DNA of 64,000 nucleotides from Microlunatus panaciterrae (GTDB lineage: Bacteria; Actinomycetota; Actinomycetes; Propionibacteriales; Propionibacteriaceae), in the NCBI RefSeq assembly GCF_016907535.1, contig NZ_JAFBCF010000001.1, positions 806,001-870,000 of the forward strand, written 5' to 3'. Shown here piece after piece: positions 1-8,900 of this stretch (position 1 is the first letter of the stretch; every line of letters starts with the position of its first letter). Under the pieces are notes generated by a model, which was not told the DNA's origin, searched no databases, and saw only the letters and a list, made by a program, of their open reading frames with translations. The translations under genes and the position numbers were made by a program.

Positions 1-69
1 CGGCTCCGGCACCTCGGCCACCTCGAGCACCTCCGGGCCGCCATAGGTCGAGAACTGGAGTGCCTGCAT
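1..69 (-). CDS. MDR-family (zinc-type alcohol dehydrogenase/quinone oxidoreductase) N-terminus, partial
   Basis: Reading the minus strand from an ATG at 69 gives 23 open codons to the window edge. The peptide begins MQALQFSTYGGPEVLEV, the typical first strand of NAD(P)H-dependent medium-chain oxidoreductases (quinone oxidoreductase type), where a GGPEVL motif follows a short start. A purine-rich GGAAGGA lies 8 bases upstream of the ATG. The rest of the gene, including the Rossmann fold, lies outside the window, so cofactor and substrate cannot be judged. It is divergent from the sugar ABC importer, with about 100 bp between the two starts. Confidence 0.6.
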   Translation of the reverse strand, partial: MQALQFSTYGGPEVLEVAEVPEP

Positions 70-87
70 GATCAAGATCCTTCCGTA

Positions 88-110
88 CTCGACAGAGATA
101 TCTGATCGAG
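88..110. promoter_or_regulatory. Imperfect inverted repeat, possible operator between divergent genes
   Basis: Arms CTCGA and TCGAG flank a second nested pair CAGA and TCTG around GATA, with one unpaired base on the right. It sits midway between the oxidoreductase start (69) and the solute-binding protein start (170), where an operator would be expected. No regulator is encoded nearby and the site is short, so this is only a candidate. Confidence 0.3.
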
Positions 111-169
111 ATGTTCACCAGCGCGGGACATCACGCACAACCCTCAACTTTTCAAATATAGTCCCCACC

Positions 170-1453
170 ATGTCCTTTTCCAGACGACGATTCCTCGCCC
201 TCACCGGTGGCCTCGCCACCGCAGCAATGGGGGTCACCGGCTGCGGCTCGAACACCGGCCGACCGAACTCCGGGTCCTCCAGCGCCGGGGGTGGCGGCAG
301 CAAGCCAGCCCTCTCGCAGTGGTACCACGAGTACGGTGAGGACGGTGTGCAGGAGGCGGTCGAGCGGTACGCCAAGGCGTACGACAAGGCCGATATCACG
401 GTGAAGTGGAACCCCGGTGAGTACGAGAAGCTGGTCTCCGCCGCACTGCTCACCGACAAGGTGCCGGACATCTTCGAATACGGCAACGGACCGACCCTGG
501 ACATGATCAAGGCCGGCCAGGTGCTGGATGTCACCGACACCCTCGGGGACGCGAAGGACCAGTTCTCGGCACCGGTGCTGGCGCCGATGATCTGGGAGGA
601 CAAGGTCTGGGCCATCCCGCAGACGGTCGACATGCAGATGCTCTACTACCGCAAGTCCATGCTCGACAAGGCCGGTGTGCAGCCACCGCAGACCTTCGAC
701 GAGCTCATCGATGCCGCCAAGGCCGTCAAGACCAAGGACGTCGGCGGGTTCTTCGCCGGCAACGACGGCGGGCTCGGCGTGCTGGGTGCCCTGCTGATCT
801 GGTCGGCGGGCTTCGAATACCTCAACGAGGGCAAGGACGGCATCGGCTTCGCCGACCCCGCCATGTACGACGGGCTGGCCAAGTTCCGCGAGTTCCGCAA
901 GTCCGGCGGGGTGCTGGAGAGCGCCTCGGCCGACTGGTTCGACGCCGCACCGTTCGTCCAGGGTGAGACCGCGATGCAGTGGACCGGGCTGTGGGTACTG
1001 CCGCAGGTGCAGAAGGCCCTGGGCGACGACTTCGGGGTGATCCCGTTCCCGAAGATCGGCACCTCGGGCCGTCAGGCCGTGCCGATCGGGGCCTTCAGCT
1101 CGGTCGTCTCGGCCAAGGGCACCGACCCGGACGCCGCCAAGGCCTTCATCAAGTGGCTGTGGGTGGACAAGGAGGACTACCAGGTCGACTTCTCCAACTC
1201 CTACGGCACCCACATCCCGGCGAAGACGGCGTTGGCTCCGAAGGCGGATAAGCTCGCCTCGGGAGCGGGTGCCGACGCGGCCAAGTTCGTGGCGGAGATG
1301 GGACACGGGCCGGACCTGCTGTGGACCCCGGCGACAGCCCAGGCCTACACCACCGCGCTGAGCAACATCGTGCTGAAGAACGCCGACCCGAAGGGCGAGA
1401 TCGCCAAGGTCGACGCCAAGGCGAAGGCGGAGATCAAGCGAGTCAACGGCTGA
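170..1453 (+). CDS. ABC sugar-importer extracellular solute-binding lipoprotein
   Basis: This is the substrate-capturing lipoprotein of a carbohydrate (CUT1-type) ABC importer, anchored outside the membrane. The 427-residue protein starts at the ATG whose product opens MSFSRRRFLALTGG, a twin-arginine signal (RRRFL) followed by a lipobox V-T-G-C with the lipidated Cys at residue 25. A longer reading from position 68 would bury this signal, so the later ATG is chosen. The remainder has the usual family 1 binding-protein pattern (EYGNGPTLDMI, IPQTVDMQMLYYRKSML, AKAFIKWLW). Two permease genes follow directly. No ATPase gene is present, as is common in actinobacteria that share one MsiK-like ATPase. 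The sugar is unknown. Confidence 0.9.
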   Translation: MSFSRRRFLALTGGLATAAMGVTGCGSNTGRPNSGSSSAGGGGSKPALSQWYHEYGEDGVQEAVERYAKAYDKADITVKWNPGEYEKLVSAALLTDKVPDIFEYGNGPTLDMIKAGQVLDVTDTLGDAKDQFSAPVLAPMIWEDKVWAIPQTVDMQMLYYRKSMLDKAGVQPPQTFDELIDAAKAVKTKDVGGFFAGNDGGLGVLGALLIWSAGFEYLNEGKDGIGFADPAMYDGLAKFREFRKSGGVLESASADWFDAAPFVQGETAMQWTGLWVLPQVQKALGDDFGVIPFPKIGTSGRQAVPIGAFSSVVSAKGTDPDAAKAFIKWLWVDKEDYQVDFSNSYGTHIPAKTALAPKADKLASGAGADAAKFVAEMGHGPDLLWTPATAQAYTTALSNIVLKNADPKGEIAKVDAKAKAEIKRVNG

Positions 1454-1461
1454 CGTCGACG

Positions 1462-2388
1462 ATGAGCACTGTCGTCACCCGGCTGCGCGGGCGGCAGGAC
1501 CGCAACGTGTGGTTCTGGGTGTTCGTCGGTCCGTTCTTCCTCGGGCTGTTGATCTTCGTCTACATCCCGATCGTCTGGAGCGTCTACCTGTCGTTCTTCG
1601 ACGCACGCAACACGGTCACCCCGACCAGGTTCGTCGGCCTGGGCAACTACAGCTACCTGCTGCAGGACCGAGCTTTCCTGACCAGCATGGGCACGTTCAC
1701 CGTGTTCGCGGCGTTCATCGTCCCGGTGACGTTCGCGGGATCGCTCGGCCTGGCCCTGCTGGTCAACAAGGCGAAAGTGGCCAAGGCGTTCTTCCGCTCC
1801 GCGTTCTTCCTGCCCACCGCGTGTTCGTACGTGATCGCGGCGATGATCTGGCGGCTGTCGTTCTTCAACGGGGCCCGCTTCGGACTCGTCAACACCCTGC
1901 TCCGGGGACTGGGGTTCGACAACGTCAACTGGCTGGGCGGGGGCAACTACTGGTACTGGCTGGTGCTCGTGACGCTGCGGCTCTGGCTCCAGGTCGGCTT
2001 CTACATGATCTTGTTCATGGCCGGGCTGCAGCGGATCCCCACCGATACCTACGAGGCGGCAGCGATCGACGGCGCTCGGGGCTGGAACGTCTTCCGCTAC
2101 ATCACCTTCCCGCAACTGCGCTCCACCTCGGTGGCTGTGCTGCTGCTGCTGCTGATCGCCGCCTTCCAGGCCTTCGACGAGTTCTACAACACGTTGATCT
2201 CCGTCGGCGGCTATCCCCCGTTCGCTCGACCGCCGCTGGTGTACCTGTATCTGATCTCCCTCGGCGGCGGCACCCAGGACCTCGGGTTGGGCAGCGCAGG
2301 CACCATCATCTTGACCGTGCTGATCGCGGTCATCGGCCTGGCGCAGCTCAAGATCGTCTCGCTGCGGAGTAAGGAGGAGACCTCATGA
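1462..2388 (+). CDS. Sugar ABC transporter permease (MalF-type)
   Basis: A 308-residue inner-membrane permease of a CUT1 sugar importer. It starts 8 bases after the binding-protein stop, with MSTVVTRLRGRQDRNVWFW leading into the first of about six membrane helices. The cytoplasmic ATPase-docking EAA loop is clear near residue 205 (EAAAIDGARGWNVFRYITFP). The ORF is open further upstream but that extension overlaps the binding-protein gene in another frame and looks unnatural. Its stop overlaps the next permease start by four bases (ATGA), implying translational coupling and a heterodimeric channel. Confidence 0.9.
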   Translation: MSTVVTRLRGRQDRNVWFWVFVGPFFLGLLIFVYIPIVWSVYLSFFDARNTVTPTRFVGLGNYSYLLQDRAFLTSMGTFTVFAAFIVPVTFAGSLGLALLVNKAKVAKAFFRSAFFLPTACSYVIAAMIWRLSFFNGARFGLVNTLLRGLGFDNVNWLGGGNYWYWLVLVTLRLWLQVGFYMILFMAGLQRIPTDTYEAAAIDGARGWNVFRYITFPQLRSTSVAVLLLLLIAAFQAFDEFYNTLISVGGYPPFARPPLVYLYLISLGGGTQDLGLGSAGTIILTVLIAVIGLAQLKIVSLRSKEETS

Positions 2389-3212
2389 AATCCTCCCGGC
2401 TGGTGAGCACCCTGCGCTATGTCGCCCTGGTGCTGCTCGCCGGACTGTTCCTGATGCCGTTCTATGTGTTGTTGCGCAATGCCTTCTCAACCCAGCTCGG
2501 CATCACGGCCCCGCAGTGGCACTGGATCCCCGACAGCCTGAACGGCGACAACATCAAGGAGCTGTTCAACAACCGCAATGTCCCGATCGCCCGGAGCCTG
2601 GCCAACTCAGCCACGGTGTCGATCATCCAGACGTTCGGCACCGTCGCCATCTCGGCCATGGCCGGTTACGGTCTGGCCAGGATCGAGAACCGGCTGTCCA
2701 GGGTCATCCTCGGCATGACGGTGCTGACCCTGATGGTGCCGGCGGCCGTCACGTTCATCCCCAGCTTCGTGATGGTCTCGAGCCTGGGCTGGATCTCCAC
2801 CCTGCGCGGACTGATCATCCCCGGGCTGTTCTCGGCCTTTGCGACGTTCCTGTTCCGGCAGTATTTCCTCGGCTTCCCGAAGGAGCTGGAGGAGGCCGCC
2901 TACATCGACGGCGCCGGCTACTGGCGGACCTTCTGGCGGGTGGTGATGCCGAACACGTACGGCATCTGCGCTGCGATCGGCACGATCATCTTCATCGGCT
3001 CCTGGAACGCGTTCCTGTGGCCGCTGCTGATCGGACAGGACCGGAGCTACCGCACCATCCAGGTCGCGCTGAGCCAGTTCATGACCTCGCAGCGGATCGA
3101 CATGCCCCAGCTGTTCGTCGGCGCCGCTGTCGCGATCCTGCCGGTGGTGCTGGTGTTCATCTTCCTGCAGCGCTATCTGGTCCAGGGGGTCGAACGCTCC
3201 GGCATCGACTGA
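2385..3212 (+). CDS. Sugar ABC transporter permease (MalG-type)
   Basis: A 275-residue permease, the second half of the importer channel. It shows an N-terminal helix (YVALVLLAGLFLMPFYVLL), about six membrane segments and the EAA loop EEAAYIDGAGYWRTFWRVVMP near residues 168-190, which is followed by the NAFLWPL segment typical of the MalG subfamily. AAGGAGG-like purines (AAGGAGGAG) precede the ATG, which overlaps the stop of the previous gene. The operon appears to end here: a 73-base inverted-repeat element follows 21 bases after the stop. Confidence 0.9.
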   Translation: MKSSRLVSTLRYVALVLLAGLFLMPFYVLLRNAFSTQLGITAPQWHWIPDSLNGDNIKELFNNRNVPIARSLANSATVSIIQTFGTVAISAMAGYGLARIENRLSRVILGMTVLTLMVPAAVTFIPSFVMVSSLGWISTLRGLIIPGLFSAFATFLFRQYFLGFPKELEEAAYIDGAGYWRTFWRVVMPNTYGICAAIGTIIFIGSWNAFLWPLLIGQDRSYRTIQVALSQFMTSQRIDMPQLFVGAAVAILPVVLVFIFLQRYLVQGVERSGID

Positions 3213-3233
3213 CCGTACGGGCTCAACAGACGA

Positions 3234-3306
3234 ATCGGCGCGTCAGTGCGACCTGCGGACCAGCCTCACGCTCAGGGCACGCAGGCGATCAGCATGACGC
3301 GCCGAT
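3234..3306. terminator. 73-nt inverted-repeat element after the ABC operon
   Basis: Perfect 12-base arms, ATCGGCGCGTCA at 3234-3245 and its reverse complement at 3295-3306, close a 73-base element. An inner pair CCTGCG/CGCAGG (3252-3257 and 3280-3285) strengthens the fold. It lies just beyond the ABC operon stop and could end transcription, although no T-run follows. A structured small RNA or a decayed mobile palindrome are alternatives. Confidence 0.45.
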
Positions 3307-3349
3307 ATGTGCGTTGCCTCGTTTGAGGAGACGCCCCATACCCGTGGGC

Positions 3350-3484
3350 TCAGGGCGCGGTGTGGCTCGGCGGCGGGGGTTCATCCGGGTGCCGGTGCGG
3401 CCGTTCGCGGAGCCACCGCACGGCTTCCTGTGTCGTCGAGCGGATGGCCTCCAGCAGCCGGAAGGGAAGGGGAACCTTCCTCAT
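3350..3484 (-). CDS. Small hypothetical protein (44 aa)
   Basis: A 44-residue basic peptide starting MRKVPLPFRLLEAIRSTTQE and ending in a proline-rich tail (HPDEPPPPSHTAP). The ATG at 3484 has a strong purine tract (GGAGGGAGGG) about ten bases upstream on the minus strand, which favours it over an upstream start giving 78 residues. The N-terminal half could form an amphipathic helix. I do not recognise a family. It lies downstream of the DoxX-like gene on the same strand, separated by 79 bp. Confidence 0.4.
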   Translation of the reverse strand: MRKVPLPFRLLEAIRSTTQEAVRWLRERPHRHPDEPPPPSHTAP

Positions 3485-3563
3485 TGCTCGAGCCCTCCCT
3501 CCGCTGTCGTCCGCCGCCCAATCTAGCCCGGCGTGCAAGGTCGACCGCGACGGCGACACCAGG

Positions 3564-3986
3564 TCACCCGAACGGTGACGGGCCACGCTTCGGCAGGTGG
3601 GACAGGCTGACCGCGACCAGCCAGATCAGCGCCACCAGGGCGAGTTGGGTGATCACCACCTGGACCGGTTCACCCACCAGCCGACGGCCATAGGTCAGGT
3701 CGATGGCGGTGAGCACCACCAGCGTCAGGGTCTGCACCACGGCAGCGACCCGTGGGGCGCCGCCGAAGATGACCCAGATCGCCAGCAGCACCTCAAAACC
3801 GCCGATCACCATCGTCACCCATCCACCGGAGCCGGGGGCCAGGAAGGGCACGGAGTCGATGATCGCCCGGTCGTCGGGACGCAGCCCGAGCAGCTTGGCG
3901 ACCAGCCCGGCGTACAGCCACACCAGGGCGATGGACAGCTGGCCGAAGAACACCAGGCCGCGACCGACGGGACCAGTGCTCGGCAT
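3564..3986 (-). CDS. DoxX-like integral membrane protein
   Basis: A 140-residue membrane protein with about four helices, beginning MPSTGPVGRGLVFFGQLSIALVWLYAGLVAK. The pattern of an N-terminal helix with LVWLYAGLVAK(L)LG, a second pair around FEVLLAIWVIFGG and a final helix LALVALIWLVAVSL fits the DoxX/DoxX-like family, whose members act in membrane redox or thiol-stress functions in some actinobacteria; the role here is unknown. The ATG at 3986 is only two bases after the lepA stop, so the gene is very probably co-transcribed with lepA. A longer reading starting inside lepA is rejected. Confidence 0.7.
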   Translation of the reverse strand: MPSTGPVGRGLVFFGQLSIALVWLYAGLVAKLLGLRPDDRAIIDSVPFLAPGSGGWVTMVIGGFEVLLAIWVIFGGAPRVAAVVQTLTLVVLTAIDLTYGRRLVGEPVQVVITQLALVALIWLVAVSLSHLPKRGPSPFG

Positions 3987-3988
3987 GG

Positions 3989-5854
3989 CTACTTCTTGTC
4001 GGCTCTGGTGGGCTCGGTGGTCGACAGCGCGGCGACGAATGCCTCCTGCGGCACCTCCACCCGCCCGACCATCTTCATCCGCTTCTTGCCCTCTTTCTGC
4101 TTCTCCAGCAGCTTGCGCTTGCGGGTGATGTCGCCGCCGTAGCACTTGGCCAGTACGTCCTTGCGGATGGCGCGAATGGTCTCCCTGGCGATCACCCGGG
4201 AGCCGATCGCGGCCTGGATCGGCACCTCGAACTGCTGCCGCGGGATGAGGTCCTTCAGCTTGCCGGCCATCATCACGCCATAGCTGTACGCCTTGTCCTT
4301 GTGCACGATCGCCGAGAACGCGTCCACGGGTTCGCCGTGCAGCAGGATGTCGACCTTGACCAGGTCAGCCGGCTGCTCACCCGAAGGCTCATAGTCGAGG
4401 CTGGCATAGCCCTTCGTGCGTGACTTCAGTGCATCGAAGAAGTCGAAGACGATCTCGGCCAGCGGCAGCGTGTAGCGAATCTCCACCCGGTCCTCGGAGA
4501 GGTAGTCCATTCCGTGCTGGATCCCCCGTCTGGCCTGGCAGAGCTCAAGGATCACCCCGATGTACTCCGCGGGCGCCAGGATCGTGCCCTTCACCACCGG
4601 CTCGTAGACGGCGGCGATCTTGCCGTTGGTCGGGTACTCCGATGGGTTGGTGACGACGTGTTCGCTGCCGTCCTCCATCTCCACCCGGTAGACCACGTTG
4701 GGCGCGGTCGAGATCAGGTCGAGGTTGAACTCACGTTCCAGCCGCTCCCGCACGATCTCCATGTGCAGCAGCCCGAGGAAACCGATCCGGAAGCCGAAGC
4801 CCAGTGCCCCCGACGTCTCCGGCTCGTAGGTCAGCGCGGCGTCGTTGAGCTGCAGCTTGTCCAGCGCCTCGCGCAGCTCCGGGTAGTCGGCACCGTCGAT
4901 CGGGTAGAGGCCGGCGAACACCATCGGGTTCGGGTGTCGGTACCCGCCCAGCGACTCGGTGGCGGGCTTGGCTGCCGAGGTCACGGTGTCCCCGACCCGG
5001 GACTGCCGGACCTCCTTCACACCGGTGATCAGATAGCCGACCTCGCCGACCCGGAGCGAGTCCGACTTGATCGGCTCGGGCGAGATCACACCCACCTCGA
5101 GCGTCTCGTGGGTTGCCCTGGTCGACATCATCAGGACCTTCTCCCGGTGCGACAGCTCTCCGTCGATCACCCGCACGTAGGTCACCACGCCGCGGTAGGT
5201 GTCGTAGACCGAGTCGAAGATCAACGCCCGGGCCGGCGCATCGAGGTTTCCTACCGGTGCCGGGGTCTGCAGCACGATCTGGTCCAGCAGCTCCTTGACC
5301 CCCTCCCCGGTCTTCGCCGAGACCCGGAGGACGTCGGCCGGGTCGCAGCCGATGATGCCGGCAAGCTCGACGGCAAACTTCTCCGGCTGAGCGCTCGGCA
5401 GGTCGATCTTGTTCAGCACCGGGATGATGTGGAGGTCTGCCTCGATGGCGAGGTAGAGGTTGGCGAGCGTCTGCGCCTCGATCCCCTGCGCCGCGTCGAC
5501 CAGCAGCACCGCGCCCTCACAGGCGGCCAGCGAGCGCGACACCTCATAGGTGAAGTCGACATGGCCCGGGGTGTCGATCATGTTCAGGACGTACGTCTGC
5601 TCGACGCCCCGGGCGTCGGCGACCGTCCACGGCATCCGGACCGCCTGCGACTTGATGGTGATCCCACGTTCCCGCTCGATGTCCATCCGGTCCAGGTACT
5701 GCGCCCGCATCGAGCGCGCGTCCACCACCCCGGTCAGCTGCAGCATCCGGTCGGCCAGGGTGGACTTGCCGTGGTCGATGTGCGCGATGATGCTGAAGTT
5801 CCGGATGATCGACGCGTCGGTACGGCCGGGGCGGGGCGCCTTGGCAGAACTCAA
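3989..5854 (-). CDS. lepA: Elongation factor 4 (LepA), ribosome-associated GTPase
   Basis: A 621-residue translational GTPase that binds the ribosome and is thought to back-translocate or assist initiation and assembly under stress. The G-domain motifs are intact: P-loop AHIDHGKST (about 24-32), DTPGHVDF (about 93-100) and NKID (about 146-149). The C-terminal LepA-specific region includes [23 protein letters not shown] and ends with the lysine-rich tail [20 protein letters not shown] (split here only by its own end). The apparent start is TTG at 5854 since no ATG or GTG precedes the first conserved motif in frame. In most actinobacteria lepA sits close to rpsT and holA; here two giant genes intervene. 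Confidence 0.97.
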   Translation of the reverse strand: MSSAKAPRPGRTDASIIRNFSIIAHIDHGKSTLADRMLQLTGVVDARSMRAQYLDRMDIERERGITIKSQAVRMPWTVADARGVEQTYVLNMIDTPGHVDFTYEVSRSLAACEGAVLLVDAAQGIEAQTLANLYLAIEADLHIIPVLNKIDLPSAQPEKFAVELAGIIGCDPADVLRVSAKTGEGVKELLDQIVLQTPAPVGNLDAPARALIFDSVYDTYRGVVTYVRVIDGELSHREKVLMMSTRATHETLEVGVISPEPIKSDSLRVGEVGYLITGVKEVRQSRVGDTVTSAAKPATESLGGYRHPNPMVFAGLYPIDGADYPELREALDKLQLNDAALTYEPETSGALGFGFRIGFLGLLHMEIVRERLEREFNLDLISTAPNVVYRVEMEDGSEHVVTNPSEYPTNGKIAAVYEPVVKGTILAPAEYIGVILELCQARRGIQHGMDYLSEDRVEIRYTLPLAEIVFDFFDALKSRTKGYASLDYEPSGEQPADLVKVDILLHGEPVDAFSAIVHKDKAYSYGVMMAGKLKDLIPRQQFEVPIQAAIGSRVIARETIRAIRKDVLAKCYGGDITRKRKLLEKQKEGKKRMKMVGRVEVPQEAFVAALSTTEPTRADKK

Positions 5855-5991
5855 TTCAACATCCAGTCAGGTCGACAACTCATGGTGGCCCGCTCTGCCG
5901 GCTGCGACACCGGGGGCCCGGCATCCCATCATCCCATGGGCCGACCCGCCACCCCAATCGTCGCAGCCGTCAGGTCGTCACCGTTGCCGGG

Positions 5992-8900
5992 TCACCGCCC
6001 CTCGCCCTGGGCCGTGATCGGGCCACCGTTGTGGGTGATCCCGATGCCGACCATGCTCGGAGCGGCCACCCCTGCCGGGCTGCTCATCTCCACCCGGTAC
6101 TGGACGTAGCGCGAGCTTCCGACCACCCTGGCCCCGCTCCCGGCCAGAGTCCGCCAGGCAGACCAGTTGCCATCGACCTTGGCTGTGCTGCCGGTACGGA
6201 CGCTGACCGTCAGCTTGCTGCCGGCCGGCGTCGTGGCCTGCCAGGTGGCCCGATCCCAGTCGACCATGGCTCGGGCGTCCAGCACCCCTGAGACGAAGGT
6301 GCCCTGTCGGCTGGCCGTCGCAGCCCCGGAGAGCGTGACCGACCCGAACCCGTCCGTGGTCACCGTCGCGCTGCCGCTGGTGTCACCCCGACGGAATGCG
6401 GGCGCCGTCTGTTCGGCCACCCCGGCGGCCGGTGTCGTGAATCGCAACGGCTTGCCGACGGTCGCGTTGCCGGCCGCGTCGGTGGAGGTCACGTCGAACC
6501 AGTAGGTGTGGTCCGGCTGCAGGCCGGTGAGAACCACTGCGTGGTCCTTGACCAGGTCCCTCGACAGTCGAAGATCGCCCAGTCGGGCCGTGGACCGGCC
6601 GAACCTGACCACCGAGTCCGCCTTCTCGTTGCTGGCCCAGCGGACCGCGGCGGTGCCGTCCGGCAGCGGCGTCACGACGGGCCCGGTCAGCACCGGCTTG
6701 GCGACGTCGGACTTCGGGGTGGTGAAGGACAACGGCGGCAGGGTGGTCGCCGGATAGGTCCTGACGTTGCCGGAGGTGTCCTGGGCGACCACCCGGTAGT
6801 AGTAGGTGGTCTGACGCTTCAGGCCGGGCAGCCGGACGGCGTGCTTCCTGGTCGCACCGCCCACCTTGGTCGTCGAGCTGAGCGTGCTGGGAGTCGTCCC
6901 ATAGGTCACCTCGCTGCTGGTGGGTTCGGTGGTGGTCCAGCTGACGGTGGCCTCGTCCAAGGTCCCGGACTCCACTGTGAGCGCCTGGGCCTGGGTGATC
7001 GCCGGGGCACCCGTCGCCGCATAGCTGGCGGTGTAGCTGCCAGCCGCCGCCGGGAACGAGGCGTACTCGAGCCCCTTGACGGTGCTGGTGGTGAAGGTCA
7101 CCGGGCTGCCGTTCCGGCTGATGCCCGTCAGCACGGTCCCGCCCGGGCCCGCCGTCGGGAGCATCCCGGTCAGACCGTTCGCCCCGGCACCCACGGCCAC
7201 GTCGAAGCTCAACGTGTTGGCGCTCCAGCCGATCTTGCCGAACGACGAGGCGTTGCGTCCGTCGGTCCAGGTCAGCAGCTGCCGGCCGCTGATCATCGGG
7301 ACGCCCCGCGCCATCGCCGAGGCCATCAGCTGGTCGTTCTCGAACGTGGTTGCGCTGTCGGTGTGGACGTTGGCATTGAAGACGCCGTAGTAGCCGAGCG
7401 GGCCGAGGGCGTTGTCCAGCAGGGTGTCCGGGGTGAACGGGTACGACTGGCCGGACTCGTCGGTCATCTGGGTGGCCGCCTGGTAGACGTCGATCATCGA
7501 CCCGTCGGTGTCGGTGAAGCGCATCGGCATTCCCGAGCCAGTCATGAAGCCGGGCCGGTCGTTGATCCACGAGCTGGGCCAGTAGTAGTAGTTGGCGTCC
7601 ATCCGCATGCCGTTGGCCAGCTCCGTCTTCGGCTGAGAGGCCCAGTCGCTGTAGACGATGCAGTGGAAACGGTTGCTCACGGGTCTGGGCAGGCTCGGGA
7701 AGGCCGCCGCCCAGCTGGACAGGTCCTGTGCGTAGTTGTTGGCCAGCGAGGCTGGGGTGAAGTTCGTGCAGCCGTTCTGGACGTGTACGCCGACCTCGAA
7801 GCCGCGGCTGTTGTAGCCGGCAGCAGCGGTGTTCGACAGCGGCGTGCCCGGGAAGATGTAGGAGCTGAACCTCAGGCAGGTCCAGTCCGCGACCGAGCAG
7901 CCGGTCGGACTGTTGGCCTCGTACTGGTCGAACCGGCCCGCGGTGCCGCCGTTGCCGTGGTCGTCACCGGTGGCCAGCACGACGGCCTTCAGGTTCTTCG
8001 GCAGGTACCAGAAGTGCGGCAGCGGCTTCTTGTCCCGGTTCATCACCTGGATCAGGTTCGCCAGCAACCGCTGTTGCTCGTCGGCCTGCGGAATCGCAAC
8101 CTTGGCCAGGTTGACCCAGCTGGTCGTCGAGGTGCCGAAGTACAGGTCGTCGGACCGGATCGGCGCCTGACTGTCGCGCTCGGTCCCGGCCCAGGCGGGG
8201 TTGCCCTGCCGGGTCTGCACGATGGAGCGAGCGAGGTCGAAGGTGAAGGCTGCGGCCTGGCCGCCGTTGGTGCCGACCGTGCGCAGCGTGACCGCCGGGA
8301 AGGTGGTCGACGCGGTGGCGCTGGAGTAGAGGGTGGCGATCGCCTGCGCTCCGGAGAGGGAGTAGCGGTCGGCGGCACCGTGGAACTGGATGGTGTCGGA
8401 GACGATGCCGGCACCGGCGGCCGTCGACGTGTCCACCTTGAGGTAGGCGTTGCTGGTGGTGCCGGTCGTCAGGGTCAGGCCCAGCAGGGAGGCGAGCGTG
8501 TTGCTGGGGCGCATCGCGATGAGGTTGCCGCCGGCGTTGACCCAGTCGCTGAGCACGGTGGCCTGCGCGGCCGTCACCGTCACATTGCCGAGCACGACCA
8601 CGTCGTAGGAGGCCAGAGTGGCGGCGGACAGGCTGCCGACGTCGACGGTGGCGAACTCGTTCAGACCTTCGGCCCGGAGGATCTCGGCGAGGTACTTCGA
8701 GTACGGGTTGCTGCCGCTGGTGACCACGGCCACCGGACCGCCGGGACCCTGCTCAGGTCCAGGAGGTGGCGGCGCAGCGGTGGTGAACGACCAGGTGAGG
8801 GCCTGCATGGTGTTGCCGGAGGAGTCCTTGGCCCCGCTCACCGTGGCGGTGTAGCCGGTCGACTCCGCCAGGGCAGAGTTGGGCGTCAGGGTCGCGGTCT

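Noticed and set aside
4514-6109. A 531-codon plus-strand ORF over lepA
   Set aside because: lepA on the minus strand is unmistakable; the plus-strand product is biased and has no family features.
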